DNA of 64,000 bases from JAXLSZ01 sp046330315 (GCA_046330315.1 JAXLSZ010000010.1:62001-126000), one strand, 5' to 3'. Positions 1 to 8,508 are shown, numbered from the stretch's first letter. The notes: generated from the letters alone by a model not told the origin. A program made the numbers and translations.

Positions 1-1125
1 GCGGATCGCCGCGTCGCCGCGCCCGTTGGACCTGCCTCGCCGCCCGGCCTGCGTCACCGGCGGCCTCTTCACGGTCTTGGCGGGCTCGAAGCCGTTGCCG
101 TGGCGGTCGCGGAGCATGGCCAGGCGCGCGTCGGCCTCCTCCCGCAGCCCGGCCGGGTCGAGCACCCTGGCGTTCTGGCGCCAGCGCAGCACCCAGGCGA
201 TCAGCTCCCGGTCGCTCGCGTACTCGGTCTCGAAGACCTTGCCCTTGCCCGGGGCGCCGTCCGCCTTCACCGCGGGGCGCAGGGTCCCGTAGCCGCCGAA
301 GTCGCGCTCCACCAGCCAGGAGATCCTCTCGCGCACCCAGATGCTCGCGGTGCCCTTGATCTCACCGAGCTGCCAGTCGGCGCGCCGGGCGTAGTCGCGC
401 CGGGCGAAGTCCTCGGGCGGAGAGAAGTCGTGCTCGGCCTTCGACGCGTAGCCGACCTTCCCCTGGATCCTGGAGAGCCTGAAGACCCGCACGGCGTCGC
501 GCTCGTGGGAGTGGCCGATCAGGTAGAACTGCCCGCCGCGGAAGACCAGGTGGAAGGGATCCACCCTGCGCTTCGCGGTCTCGTCGCGCTCCATCGTGTA
601 GTAGGTGAACTCGATCGTCTTGCGGCGCGAGATCGCGGTCTCGATCTTCGAGAGGCGCTGGGAGAGGTCGCGGCCGCCGGCCGAGGCGGTCATCGCCATC
701 TCGACCGGAGCCCTCTCGCCCTCGCTGAGCGGGTTGGGGTGCCCCCAGGCGACCTGCTGCAGCGCCAGCCTCAGCGGCTCGGCGTAGGCGAAGCCGCCGT
801 CGCTGAGCAGCGAGAGGGCGGTGCGCAGGGCGGCGAGCTCGTCGTCGGTGAACTTGATCGCCGGCAGGTAGAAGTTCTCGGGCGGAAGCGAGTACAGCTC
901 GGCCTCGAAGAAGCCCTCGCCGGGCTTCTCGACCCCCAGCTCGATGCCGAGGCTCTCCAGCTCGGCGCGGTCGGCGTAGAAGCGGCGCGCGAAGGCATCG
1001 TCGTTCATGTCGCTGTACCCCTCCACCTCGCGCTTGATCTCCAGCGCCGAGACGGGCCTGCCCTGGGCCATCAGGAACGAGATCAGCGAAAGCTGGCGGA
1101 TCAGCTTCTCGGTGTCCTTCGCCAC
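1..1125 (-). CDS. WYL-domain transcriptional regulator (PafC-like), partial at left edge
   Basis: DNA-binding regulator of the HTH-WYL type, as in the PafB/PafC activators of actinobacterial DNA-damage responses. The reading frame is open from a GTG at 1125 (reading VAKDTEKLIRQLSLISF) to base 1, 375 codons with no stop, so the C-terminus lies outside the window. The N-terminus carries a winged-HTH-like region with a 'QGRPVSALEIKREVEGYS' segment. The centre has the WYL-type beta-rich core ('RRKTIEFTYYTMERDE', 'GGQFYLIGHSHERDAVRVFRL'). No strong Shine-Dalgarno precedes the GTG. The usual pafA/pafB partners are not visible here. Family assignment is good; the DNA-damage role is inferred from homology only. 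Confidence 0.8.
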   Translation of the reverse strand, partial: MAKDTEKLIRQLSLISFLMAQGRPVSALEIKREVEGYSDMNDDAFARRFYADRAELESLGIELGVEKPGEGFFEAELYSLPPENFYLPAIKFTDDELAALRTALSLLSDGGFAYAEPLRLALQQVAWGHPNPLSEGERAPVEMAMTASAGGRDLSQRLSKIETAISRRKTIEFTYYTMERDETAKRRVDPFHLVFRGGQFYLIGHSHERDAVRVFRLSRIQGKVGYASKAEHDFSPPEDFARRDYARRADWQLGEIKGTASIWVRERISWLVERDFGGYGTLRPAVKADGAPGKGKVFETEYASDRELIAWVLRWRQNARVLDPAGLREEADARLAMLRDRHGNGFEPAKTVKRPPVTQAGRRGRSNGRGDAAIR

Positions 1126-1241
1126 GTCGCTGAGGATAATGAGGGGGTGCGGGGCAGCTCTCCGCCCGGGCAGCCGAAACCCCGCATTTTCCGCACCCCG
1201 GAGGGAGCGTCGCGACTGACCTCGCGGGTAGAGTCGCGCCG

Positions 1242-1586
1242 GTGGAGTTCCTGAGCAACGTCTTCGGCAGCCTCGCCTCCGGCCTGATCCGCCTCGCCGT
1301 CGCGGTCGGGATCCTCGCCGCGGCCTACTTCTTCATCGTCAAGCCGGTCCTGAACACCACCGACAAGGCGATCAACCAGTCCCTGGGGCCGGGCGGGATC
1401 GGCGGCATCGAGCGCCAGATCAACCGGGCGATCGACTCCACCAACCGCCAGGTCCAGCGCTCGGTGCATCGCTCGCTGCGCCAGAGCAGGCGCCAGGGCG
1501 GCCACGACCCCCGGCGGCTGCTGCGCTGCGTGCAGCGCGCCCAGGGGAACGTCAACGCGCTGCAGCGCTGCGCCCGGCGCTTCTAG
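1242..1586 (+). CDS. Small single-span membrane protein, function unknown
   Basis: A 114-residue protein starting at GTG 1242 and divergent from the WYL regulator. Residues about 10-35 form one hydrophobic helix ('LIRLAVAVGILAAAYFFIV'). The rest is a basic, Arg/Gln-rich tail with repeated 'RQ' and 'RQIN/RQVQ' patterns and two cysteines near the end ('LLRCVQRA', 'LQRCARRF'). A membrane anchor with a cationic soluble tail is what can be seen; no family is recognised. It ends just before the convergent YhaM-like gene. Confidence 0.6.
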   Translation: MEFLSNVFGSLASGLIRLAVAVGILAAAYFFIVKPVLNTTDKAINQSLGPGGIGGIERQINRAIDSTNRQVQRSVHRSLRQSRRQGGHDPRRLLRCVQRAQGNVNALQRCARRF

Positions 1587-1590
1587 GCCC

Positions 1591-2592
1591 TCAGGCGGCG
1601 CGGGCGCCGAAGAACGCCGAGCCCTCCAGGGCGCGGTCGAAGCTCGACCACGACTCGCCCTCGGGGAGCTCGCGCTCGAGGCGGTCGAAGCTGCCGAGGC
1701 GGCCGCCGAGATTGTCGATCATGTGGACCAGCACCGCCTCCCGGGTGCAGGGGACGACCGGCGAGCCGTGCTCCAGGGAGCCGTGGTGGCTGAGGACGAT
1801 GTGCAGGACGGACTGGCCCAGGGCCGGGTCGAACCCTTCGATCTCCTCGATCTCGCGGCGGACCAGGTAGTAGCCCAGCGGTATCTCCCCCTGCAGCCGG
1901 CCGGCGTCGGTGAGGTCGATGGCCAGGGGGTCGTCGTTGTAGGCCTCGGTCTTGCCGATGTCGTGCAGCAGCGCCCCGGTGACCGCGATGTCGCGGTCGA
2001 TCCCCCCGAAGAAGGCGGCCGCGGCGCTCACCGCCTGCGCCACCGAGAGGGTGTGCTCGAGCAGCCCGTGGCGGTATGCCTGGTGGTAGACCTTCGCCGC
2101 CGGCGCCTCGCGGAACCGCTCCCAGGTCTGCGAGCCCGGATCGAAGAACCGCGAGAGCAGCTCGGAGAGCTGCGGGGTGCGGACCGTGCCGAGCAGCTCG
2201 CGCAGGTCGCCCTCGAGCCGCTCGATCGAGACGAGGGGGCCGGAGGCCAGCTCGGACTCCTCGTACTCGCCGGGCTCGGCGGCGCGCAGCGCGGTCAGCT
2301 TCACCTTCGCGCCCCAGCGGTCGCTGACCTCGTAGACGCCCTCGACCATCACCGCCTGGCCGGGCTCCGCGACCTCGTAGCGGCGCTCGGGCTCGTCCCA
2401 GGAGACCGCCTCGCAGCCGCCGCTGGAGTCGCCGAGCACCAGGCGCAGCCACGACCCGCCGTTCTTGCGCGGCCGGAGCTGGCGCTCGCGCACCGCGTAG
2501 ACACCCCGAACCGCCTGGCCGGCCCGCAGCTCGCGCAGGGAAACCCGCGGGGAAGCCGGGTCGATCAGTGCCTCTTGAACCGTCTCATCCAT
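1591..2592 (-). CDS. YhaM-like 3'-5' exoribonuclease (OB-fold + HD domain)
   Basis: A 333-residue protein with an N-terminal OB-fold nucleic-acid-binding domain (about residues 15-110: 'SLRELRAGQAVRGVYAV', 'GEYEESEL') followed by an HD metal-dependent hydrolase domain (about 165-310). The HD signature is clear: 'HGLLEHTLSVAQ', then 'GALLHDIGKTEAYNDDP', then 'IVLSHHGSLEHGSP'. The OB-HD order and length match the Firmicute exoribonuclease YhaM. ATG at 2592 is used; the divergent SRPBCC gene starts about 60 bases away, so the two may share a promoter region. Substrate preference is not visible from sequence. Confidence 0.85.
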   Translation of the reverse strand: MDETVQEALIDPASPRVSLRELRAGQAVRGVYAVRERQLRPRKNGGSWLRLVLGDSSGGCEAVSWDEPERRYEVAEPGQAVMVEGVYEVSDRWGAKVKLTALRAAEPGEYEESELASGPLVSIERLEGDLRELLGTVRTPQLSELLSRFFDPGSQTWERFREAPAAKVYHQAYRHGLLEHTLSVAQAVSAAAAFFGGIDRDIAVTGALLHDIGKTEAYNDDPLAIDLTDAGRLQGEIPLGYYLVRREIEEIEGFDPALGQSVLHIVLSHHGSLEHGSPVVPCTREAVLVHMIDNLGGRLGSFDRLERELPEGESWSSFDRALEGSAFFGARAA

Positions 2593-2654
2593 CGCTTCGC
2601 AAAAGTAGTGACGAAAGCGGACGGCGCGATGCGACCGCTAGCGTGGGTCTCGGC

Positions 2655-3188
2655 ATGGAAGTCGCGCCTCGGGGAACCGATCTGACGGGCGACGGGCCCG
2701 ATCGCCGGCGGCCCCGGGCCCCCGCCGCGGGGGTGACGCTCGCCTCGGTGCTGGAGGCCTCCCCCGAGGCCGTCTGGCGGACGGTGACCAGCCCGGCCGG
2801 CATCGCCGACGAGATGCGGCCGCTGCTGCGCATGACCTTCCCGATCCCCGGCCAGCGCCTCGACGCGGCGGAGGTTCCGCCCGGCAGGAGGCTGGGGCGC
2901 TGCTGGCTGCTGCTGTTCGGCGTCGTGCCGTTCGAGTTCGACGACCTGACCCTGGTCCGCATCGAGCCCGGCCGGGGGTTCCTGGAGCGCTCCACGATGC
3001 TGAGCCTGCGACTCTGGGAGCACGAGCGGACCCTGGAGCCGGTCCCGGAGGGCTGCCTGCTCACCGATCGGCTGGGATGGGAGGTCCGCCTGGGGCTGCC
3101 GGCCGGTCCCCTCAGGCCCCTGGTCGGCCGCTTCTTCGCCCACCGCCACCGGAGACTGCGGCGGCGCTTCGGAGGTCGCCCTGCCTGA
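2655..3188 (+). CDS. SRPBCC (START-like) family protein
   Basis: A 177-residue protein from ATG 2655. An upstream in-frame extension exists but would overlap the divergent gene's start, so the later ATG is preferred. After a disordered Pro/Arg-rich N-terminus, 'VTLASVLEASPEAVWRTVTSPAGIADEMRPLL' is the typical first beta-strand and helix of the SRPBCC fold. The Pro/Leu-rich ending 'RPLVGRFFAHRHRRLRRRFG' resembles the amphipathic C-terminal helix of this superfamily. Ligand unknown. The last 77 bases overlap the 3' end of the convergent DUF190 gene. Confidence 0.7.
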   Translation: MEVAPRGTDLTGDGPDRRRPRAPAAGVTLASVLEASPEAVWRTVTSPAGIADEMRPLLRMTFPIPGQRLDAAEVPPGRRLGRCWLLLFGVVPFEFDDLTLVRIEPGRGFLERSTMLSLRLWEHERTLEPVPEGCLLTDRLGWEVRLGLPAGPLRPLVGRFFAHRHRRLRRRFGGRPA

Positions 3189-4212
3189 CGACCGGCACCG
3201 GCTCGCTGATCAGCAGGCCAGTCTGCTCGGTCAGCTCGTCGAAGATCCCGAACCAGCGCCGGCACCTCTCGGCGGTGTCCACCACGGTGATCACGGTGGG
3301 AACGCGGCGGCGCAGCGCGGTGAAGGTGTCTCCGTGGGGAAGGTGGCCCCCGTGGTAGCCCCAGACGCCGCGCAGGGCCGTCGCGCCTGCCGCGCGCTCC
3401 TGCCTCAGCCGGCGAATCAGCTCCAGGGGAAGGGACCGGCCCCGGTGCTCTGAGGCCTCCGAGCAGAAGAGCGTCAGCCTCCTCCAGGCCCATCCCGGGG
3501 GGGTTTGCCGCAGCCCCTCGGGCCGCTCGCTGGGCCCCGGGTCGGGCTCGGGGCCGGCCAGCCGCACCCCGTCGCGCTTGCAGACCCGCACCCGCTCCTG
3601 CGTGGCGATCAGCCCCTCGCCCTCCGGCCCCAGCGAGGCGATCGCCTCGCGCAGCGGGCCGGGGCTTCCGATCGCGACGACGATCAGCGGCACGTCGGCG
3701 TTCGCGGAGAGGAACCGGGCGCGGCGGCGGCGCCCCCGGATCACCCCGTCGACGCCGAGCAGCACCGTGGCCCCCGCCACCCCCGCCGCGTGCAGGGCGT
3801 CCACCAGGGCAAGGTGGGCGGGGCGGCCCCCGAGCCGCTCCCTGCGGCCCAGGTAGGCGGTGAGCCTCGACTCTCCGGTCCCGCTCGCGCCCTCCCCCGG
3901 GCCGGCCGGGACCACGCGTTCGAGGGTGAGCATCCCCTCGCCGGCGATCTCGAGGATCCGCTGCCCGCAGCGCTCGATCCGCTCGGCGCCCCCGGCGGCG
4001 ATGGCGACCAGCGGCAGGTCGTCGGAGAGGGTCAGCAGGCGGTCGCTGCGCAGCCGGTGCTTTGCCCCGAATCCCTCGCTGCCGCGCAGCACCACGGAGA
4101 CCTCGGCGCCCTCGGCGGCGAAGACGTCGACCACGGTGCGCTCCAGGGAAGCCGAGCCGACCCGGTCGGACTCGCCGAAGTAGAGGGTCAGCCTGCGGCC
4201 CGGGGCGCTCAC
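3112..4212 (-). CDS. Triple DUF190-domain protein, fluoride-operon partner
   Basis: A 366-residue protein made of three DUF190 repeats, about residues 1-105, 115-210 and 240-345. Each begins with 'RLTLYFGESDR', 'RLTAYLGRRER' or 'RLTLFCSEASE' and contains 'VAGATVLLGVDGV' / 'GATALRGVWGYHG'-like cores. Stand-alone DUF190 proteins are about 110 residues, so this is a threefold fusion. GTG start at 4212 overlaps the crcB stop as GTGA, indicating translational coupling. DUF190 genes commonly accompany crcB; the biochemical role is unknown. The C-terminal tail after the third domain is low-complexity Gly/Arg and lies in the region overlapping the convergent SRPBCC gene. Confidence 0.85.
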   Translation of the reverse strand: MSAPGRRLTLYFGESDRVGSASLERTVVDVFAAEGAEVSVVLRGSEGFGAKHRLRSDRLLTLSDDLPLVAIAAGGAERIERCGQRILEIAGEGMLTLERVVPAGPGEGASGTGESRLTAYLGRRERLGGRPAHLALVDALHAAGVAGATVLLGVDGVIRGRRRRARFLSANADVPLIVVAIGSPGPLREAIASLGPEGEGLIATQERVRVCKRDGVRLAGPEPDPGPSERPEGLRQTPPGWAWRRLTLFCSEASEHRGRSLPLELIRRLRQERAAGATALRGVWGYHGGHLPHGDTFTALRRRVPTVITVVDTAERCRRWFGIFDELTEQTGLLISEPVPVVRQGDLRSAAAVSGGGGRRSGRPGA

Positions 4213-4574
4213 AGGCTCGACCCGATCGCCCTGCCGGCCGCCACGGCGGCGAGGCCGGCCGCGAGCGGGAGGACGAGATTGACGAGCAGAAGGCGTCCGC
4301 GACCCGCCTCGCCGAGCCTCTGCGTCTCGAACATCCAGGTCGAGAAGGTGGTGAACGACCCCAGCGCCCCCCCGGCCAGGAGGGTGAGGGCGACGCCCTC
4401 GAGCGCCAGGCCGGCGAGGAGCCCGAGGATCGCCGCGCCGGTCAGGTTGACGACCGTGGTCCCGAACGGGAAGGGCCCGCCGGAGGCCTCGCTGAGAAGG
4501 TAGTCGAGCCCGAACCGCGCCACGGCGCCGGCCCCGCCGAGCAGGGCAACTCCGACCCAGGCGAGCGGGCTCAA
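4209..4574 (-). CDS. crcB: Fluoride channel Fluc/CrcB, second copy
   Basis: A 121-residue, four-helix fluoride channel subunit. The start is TTG 4574, inside the stop of the preceding crcB (TTGA overlap); this gives the family's usual length and removes an implausible Arg-rich extension. Diagnostic segments are 'GGAGAVARFGLDY' near the N-terminus, 'PFPFGTTVVNLTGAAILG' (the pore Asn motif) and 'GGALGSFTTFSTWMFE' (the conserved Phe box). Paired crcB genes usually encode the two halves of a heterodimeric channel. It acts in the cytoplasmic membrane to expel F-. No fluoride riboswitch was found upstream of the operon. Confidence 0.9.
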   Translation of the reverse strand: MSPLAWVGVALLGGAGAVARFGLDYLLSEASGGPFPFGTTVVNLTGAAILGLLAGLALEGVALTLLAGGALGSFTTFSTWMFETQRLGEAGRGRLLLVNLVLPLAAGLAAVAAGRAIGSSL

Positions 4575-4975
4575 CCGCGCACCCCGTTGGTCCGGACCGC
4601 CACCGAGGTGAGGTGGACGGCGGCGAAGCCGCAGAACAGGGTCGCCGCCGCGTAACCCGCCGCCAGCCCGACCCGGCCGGCGTCGAGCATGCGCAGGAGC
4701 TCGAGCTGCAGGGCCGAGAAGGTGGTCAGGGCGCCGCAGAAGCCGGTGCCCAGCAGGGGCCGCCGGTAGGCGGTCGGCGGCAGGCGCTCGCCGAGCCTGG
4801 TGACGAAGTAGCCGAGCAGCACCGCACCGGCGACGTTCGCGGCGAAGGTGGGCCACGGCCAGGCGGCCGCGGGGCCGGCGAAGGCCCGGTCGAGGGCGAC
4901 CCGGACCAGCGCCCCGGCGGCTCCGCCCGCGAACACCGCGATCAGCTCGCGGCGGTCGAATCCGGCGGCCGTCAT
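4571..4975 (-). CDS. crcB: Fluoride channel Fluc/CrcB, first copy
   Basis: First gene of a three-gene operon (crcB, crcB, DUF190), 134 residues from ATG 4975. Four hydrophobic segments are present, with 'GGAAGALVRVALDRAF', 'TFAANVAGAVLLGYF' (pore Asn) and 'GTGFCGALTTFSALQLELL' (channel Phe region) in the expected order. It is somewhat longer than the second copy and differs in the loops, consistent with an asymmetric heterodimer. The divergent membrane-protein gene begins about 90 bases upstream, so promoters of both must lie in 4976-5065. Confidence 0.9.
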   Translation of the reverse strand: MTAAGFDRRELIAVFAGGAAGALVRVALDRAFAGPAAAWPWPTFAANVAGAVLLGYFVTRLGERLPPTAYRRPLLGTGFCGALTTFSALQLELLRMLDAGRVGLAAGYAAATLFCGFAAVHLTSVAVRTNGVRG

Positions 4976-5068
4976 CGCCCCGCCGCCCCCGGGCCGGCTG
5001 CGGTCCGGGGACCTGCCGGCGGACTAGACTGCCGCGCGGGGACCAACTTCCGGAAGGGCGGATTGGCA

Positions 5069-6778
5069 GTGGACACCAGCGGGGCCTTGGAGCGGGGTTC
5101 GAACGGAGTCGCTCGCTCGCTCCGGCCCGAGCCCGTGGTGGCGGGCGTGCTCGCGCTCGCGGTCGTCTTCAACCTCTGGGTCACCCGCGGGCAGCTCTTC
5201 TTCTCAGACGAATGGAGCCGGCTCATCCTCGACAACGGCGCCTCGTTCTCGGAGCTGCTCAGGGGTCATTCCGGTCACCTCGTCATCCTCCACTCCCTCC
5301 TCTACAAGGGCCTGTTCGCGGTCTTCGGGGCCGACTCGTACCTTCCCTTCCGGATACTCCACTCGCTGCTGGTGGGGCTGGCCGGGCTGCTCTTCTTCGG
5401 GCTGGTGCGCTCGGAGACCCGGCCCTGGCCGGCCGTCTTCGCCACCTCGCTGCTCGTCCTGCTGGGATCGGCATGGGAGGTGCTTTCGACGCCCTGGGGA
5501 ACCATCATCCTTCTCCCGGTCGTCCTCGGGCTCGCTGCCCTGCTGCTGATCAGGCACGGGAGCGCCGTCGCCGACCTCCTCGCCTGCCTGCTGCTGATCG
5601 GGGCCGTGTCGGCGCAGAGCACCGGGCTGGCCTTCCTCGCCGGGGTGGCCTGCGCCCTGCTCCTCGGCGCCCCCGGGACGCGGGTGAGGCGATCGTGGAT
5701 CTTCCTCGTTCCGCTGGCCATCTACGCGGCCTGGTTCGTGTGGTCGCGGTCGACCGGGGTCGGGGACGCGATCCAGGACCCGGTCCACGCCGGCAACGTG
5801 ATCCAGGTCCCGTCGGCGATGGCCTCGGTGGCCGCTGCCGGGCTCGCCGCCGGCACGGGATTCTTCGGCGAGAGCCGGATCGGCGAGCAGTCCTTCAACC
5901 TCACCGCCGGCTACCTGCTCCTCGGCTTCGCCGTCCTCGGGGTCGCCTGGCGAGGGCGGCGCCAGCCCCCGCCCGGGGGTGCGGCCTGGGTCGGCGCCGC
6001 CCTCGCGCTGGCCTTCTGGGGCCTGGTGGCGTTCGTCGTCGAGCCGCCGTTCCGGCCGCCCGAGGCGGCGCGGTACCTGTTCCCCAGCGTCCTCTTCCTG
6101 CTGCTGATCGCCCTCGAGCTGGCTCGGGGAATCCCGCTGGGCCGGGCGGCGGGGGCGGCGGCGGGTGCGGCCTTCGCGGTTGCGCTCGTCCCGAACGCGG
6201 CCAACCTGGTCCGGCAGGGCAACGGGCTGAGGACGATCTCCGCCGACGAGCGGGTGGCGCTGGGCACGCTGGAGCTGATGCGCGGGGAGATCCCGCCCGA
6301 ACGGCTCCCCGGCCTCTCGACCATAGAGGGGCCGGCGATCACCTTCGCCGATCCCGGGCAGTTCACGGCATCGCAGTACTTCGCCGCGGCGGAGCGCTAC
6401 GGCAGCCCGGCGACCGCGCCCGATCGCCTCATCGGCGCGACCGATTTCCAGCGGCTCGCGGTCGACCGGGTCCTCCTCGACCGCGGGGAGATCGGCGTGC
6501 TCCCGGTCCCGAAGCGCGTCTCGGCCCGCGCTGCGGGCTGCAGGCGGCCCGGGAGCGGAGGCGAGATCGAGCTCCCCGACGGGCCCATCCTGCTCGTCCC
6601 GGCCGGCCGGGGCGCGGTCACGATCATGGCCCGCCGCTTCGGCGCCACCTTCCAGTCGCCGGCCGGCGGGCCCTGGGAGGGCGGGGTGGCGGTCGCCGCC
6701 CCCTTCACCCCCGGAACGCCGGGCTGGAGGCTCCGGGTCGGCCCCGGGGTGCTCGCCTGCGCCGCGCCCGGCGCCTGA
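5069..6778 (+). CDS. Polytopic GT-C-like membrane protein, unknown specificity (paralogue of 13073-14812)
   Basis: About 569 residues from GTG 5069 (TTG 5063 is an alternative; GGAAGGG lies at 5052-5058). Roughly ten hydrophobic helices fill residues 25-390. A conserved acidic pair follows the first helix ('LFFSDEWSRLIL'), as in GT-C glycosyltransferases, and 'LLRGHSGHLVILHSLLYKGLF' follows. The C-terminal 170 residues are soluble and extracytoplasmic-looking ('ITFADPGQFTASQYFAAAERYGSP'). The same architecture and many motifs recur in the gene at 13073. No named family is recognised; membership of the GT-C superfamily is an inference from topology and the DE motif. Confidence 0.7.
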   Translation: MDTSGALERGSNGVARSLRPEPVVAGVLALAVVFNLWVTRGQLFFSDEWSRLILDNGASFSELLRGHSGHLVILHSLLYKGLFAVFGADSYLPFRILHSLLVGLAGLLFFGLVRSETRPWPAVFATSLLVLLGSAWEVLSTPWGTIILLPVVLGLAALLLIRHGSAVADLLACLLLIGAVSAQSTGLAFLAGVACALLLGAPGTRVRRSWIFLVPLAIYAAWFVWSRSTGVGDAIQDPVHAGNVIQVPSAMASVAAAGLAAGTGFFGESRIGEQSFNLTAGYLLLGFAVLGVAWRGRRQPPPGGAAWVGAALALAFWGLVAFVVEPPFRPPEAARYLFPSVLFLLLIALELARGIPLGRAAGAAAGAAFAVALVPNAANLVRQGNGLRTISADERVALGTLELMRGEIPPERLPGLSTIEGPAITFADPGQFTASQYFAAAERYGSPATAPDRLIGATDFQRLAVDRVLLDRGEIGVLPVPKRVSARAAGCRRPGSGGEIELPDGPILLVPAGRGAVTIMARRFGATFQSPAGGPWEGGVAVAAPFTPGTPGWRLRVGPGVLACAAPGA

Positions 6779-6811
6779 GCGGGCGGGGCCGAGAGGACCG
6801 CGCCGGGCCCC

Positions 6812-8056
6812 TCAGCCCGACGCGGGGACCTCGTAGCTCTGCCCGGCCGCCCGCAGCCGCTCCGCCAGGACGTCGCCGATCGCGGTCGCCGGGGTGAGGA
6901 CCCCCGCGGAATCCGGAAGCCGGTCGCCGTCGAGCGCGAGCGCCAGAGCGCTCTCTCCCAGCATCACGGCCGTCGCCTTGTAACCGGGGTCGCCGTCCGC
7001 CCGGATCTCGCAGACCAGCCTCGAGCCCGAGGCCGTGCGGGCGTGGATGTCGGTGCGAAACCAGCCGCTCTCCCGGGTCTTCTCGGACGGGCCCTCGCCG
7101 GGGGCGGGGAGCAGCCGGTCGAGGACGCGGCGGGTGGGGCCGAAGGAGAGGCCCGCCACGGTCGCCGCCAGGCCGCCGGCGATGGCGGCCGCGAGCACCG
7201 GCCCGAGGGGAAGCTCGCCCGCCCGCATCAGCTCGCGGTAGCGCAAGCGCCGCCCGTAGGCGTGGCCCTGCAGGGCGTTGCTACGGCGCACGACCCTGGT
7301 GTTGATCGTGCCCATCACGAAGGGAGCCAGCCAGCCCCCCAGCTCGGGGTCGTGCACGACCCCCACCGGGTCGCGCTCGGGGCCCAGATCGGGCTCCGCG
7401 GCGCGGTCGGGGCTGAGCGCGTAGGGGTCGGCGAGCAGCCTCCTCGCCACCGGGTCGCGCCTCGCCTCGTCGATCTGGCCGCGCAGCGAGTCGACGGTCC
7501 CGCCGCTCATCCCGCCCCGCGCCCCGACCAGGACGTAGGTCGTCTCCTCGAGGTCGCCCAGGCCGCGCCGCTCGGCGGCCCGGTGCAGCGCCAGCACCCC
7601 GAGGTCTGAGGGGATCGAGTCGAAGCCGCAGGTGTGGACGATGCGCACGCCCTTCGCCGCCGCGGCGGCGTGGTGCGCGTCGATCGTGCGCCGCATGAAC
7701 AGCACCTCGCCGGTCAGGTCGGCGTAGTGGGCTCCCTCCTCGACGCACGCCTCGACCAGCGGCAGGCCGTAGCGGAGGTAGGGGCCGACCGTCGTCGCCA
7801 CCACGGTTGCCGAGGCCGCCATCTCCGCGAGCGAGGCCGGATCCGAGCTGTCGGCGACCAGCAGCGGCCAGTCCGCCGCCCGGTCTCCCAGCGAGGCCCT
7901 GGTCGCCTCCAGCTTGCGGCGCGAGCGCCCGGCGAGGGCGATCCGGGCCTCCGGGGGGGCCGAGGCGGCCAGGTAGGCCGCGGTCAGCCGCCCCACGAAG
8001 CCGCTCGCGCCGTAGAGGGCGACGTCGTGCTCGCGGTCTTCGGAAGCGGCGCTCAT
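6812..8056 (-). CDS. Trans-acting enoyl reductase / saccharopine-dehydrogenase-like oxidoreductase
   Basis: A 414-residue protein with an N-terminal Rossmann fold: 'DVALYGASGFVGRLTAAYLA' is the dinucleotide-binding loop and 'RIALAGRSRRKLEATR' the second strand. 'GPYLRYGLPLVEACVEEGAHYADLTGE' is characteristic of the saccharopine-dehydrogenase-like family that includes the mycobacterial trans-acting enoyl reductase of phthiocerol/glycolipid synthesis. 'HTCGFDSIPSDLG' and 'GGTVDSLRGQIDEA' also fit. The substrate cannot be read from sequence and no PKS is nearby. ATG start at 8056. Confidence 0.85.
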   Translation of the reverse strand: MSAASEDREHDVALYGASGFVGRLTAAYLAASAPPEARIALAGRSRRKLEATRASLGDRAADWPLLVADSSDPASLAEMAASATVVATTVGPYLRYGLPLVEACVEEGAHYADLTGEVLFMRRTIDAHHAAAAAKGVRIVHTCGFDSIPSDLGVLALHRAAERRGLGDLEETTYVLVGARGGMSGGTVDSLRGQIDEARRDPVARRLLADPYALSPDRAAEPDLGPERDPVGVVHDPELGGWLAPFVMGTINTRVVRRSNALQGHAYGRRLRYRELMRAGELPLGPVLAAAIAGGLAATVAGLSFGPTRRVLDRLLPAPGEGPSEKTRESGWFRTDIHARTASGSRLVCEIRADGDPGYKATAVMLGESALALALDGDRLPDSAGVLTPATAIGDVLAERLRAAGQSYEVPASG

Positions 8057-8139
8057 CGCCGGACCCTATTCCAGCGCGGCCGGACGCGGTGGGCGCCGGG
8101 CTTCTGCGCGAGCGTCGAGGCGGGCGCCGCGACTTGATA

Positions 8140-8165
8140 CTTTTACAAGTCAGCGTGTGAAAAAG
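8140..8165. promoter_or_regulatory. Candidate operator A upstream of ferredoxin
   Basis: An imperfect dyad reading CTTTT-x-CA, ten bases, TG-x-AAAAG; seven of eight outer positions on each side are complementary. It ends 16 bases before the ferredoxin ATG, and a TTGATA hexamer abuts its left side, so a bound protein could cover the promoter. A T-tract, 15 bases ending in TGTG, then an A-tract recur at 9274-9300 and, with 14 bases, at 10160-10184. Confidence 0.5.
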
Positions 8166-8181
8166 ACTCAAGGAGCCGCGG

Positions 8182-8451
8182 ATGACCTACGTGATCGCAG
8201 AGCCGTGCATCGAGGTGAAGGACCACTCGTGCGTCGAGGTCTGCCCAGTCGACTGCATCCACCCCACGCAGGACGAGCCGGACTTCGACCGGCACGAGCA
8301 GCTCTACATCGATCCCAGCGAGTGCATCGACTGCGACGCGTGCGTCGAGGCATGCCCGGTCGACGCGATCTTCGCCGAGGATCAGCTCCCGCCGGAGTGG
8401 CAGCGCTTCGCCGAGATCAACGCCGCCTACTACCGGGAGCCCCCCGCCTGA
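8182..8451 (+). CDS. fdxA: 7Fe-8S ferredoxin (FdxA type)
   Basis: An 89-residue soluble electron carrier with one 3Fe-4S and one 4Fe-4S cluster. The N-terminus 'MTYVIAEPCIEVKDHSCVEV' followed by CPVDC gives the 3Fe-type cysteine spacing. 'SECIDCDACVEACPVDAIF' provides the CxxCxxCxxxCP motif of the 4Fe cluster. The C-terminal 'LPPEWQRFAEINAAYY' is typical of this family. AAGGAG lies 8 bases before the ATG. It is convergent with the RIC gene and, through the upstream dyad, probably co-regulated with it. Confidence 0.95.
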   Translation: MTYVIAEPCIEVKDHSCVEVCPVDCIHPTQDEPDFDRHEQLYIDPSECIDCDACVEACPVDAIFAEDQLPPEWQRFAEINAAYYREPPA

Positions 8452-8485
8452 GCTCTCCGGGGGCGCCGCGCCCGTCGGGTGCCGT

Positions 8486-8508
8486 GCCCGCGGCGCTCGC
8501 CCGCGGGC
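8486..8508. terminator. GC-rich hairpin between convergent fdxA and RIC genes
   Basis: An 8-bp perfect stem (GCCCGCGG pairing with CCGCGGGC) around a 7-base loop, in the gap between two convergent genes. No T-run follows on either strand, so it would be a bidirectional terminator or mRNA-end protector of the high-GC type. Confidence 0.4.

Noticed and set aside
3112..3188. Shortening either convergent gene to remove the 77-base overlap
   Set aside because: Both stop codons are fixed by their reading frames; the overlap is real unless there is a sequencing error.
4976..5068. Possible fluoride riboswitch before crcB
   Set aside because: The conserved crcB-motif sequences could not be found on the minus strand in the gap.
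8140..8165. CRP/FNR binding site for the TGTGA word
   Set aside because: The half-sites point the opposite way (CACA...TGTG, not TGTGA...TCACA) and there is no TTGAT-N4-ATCAA match.
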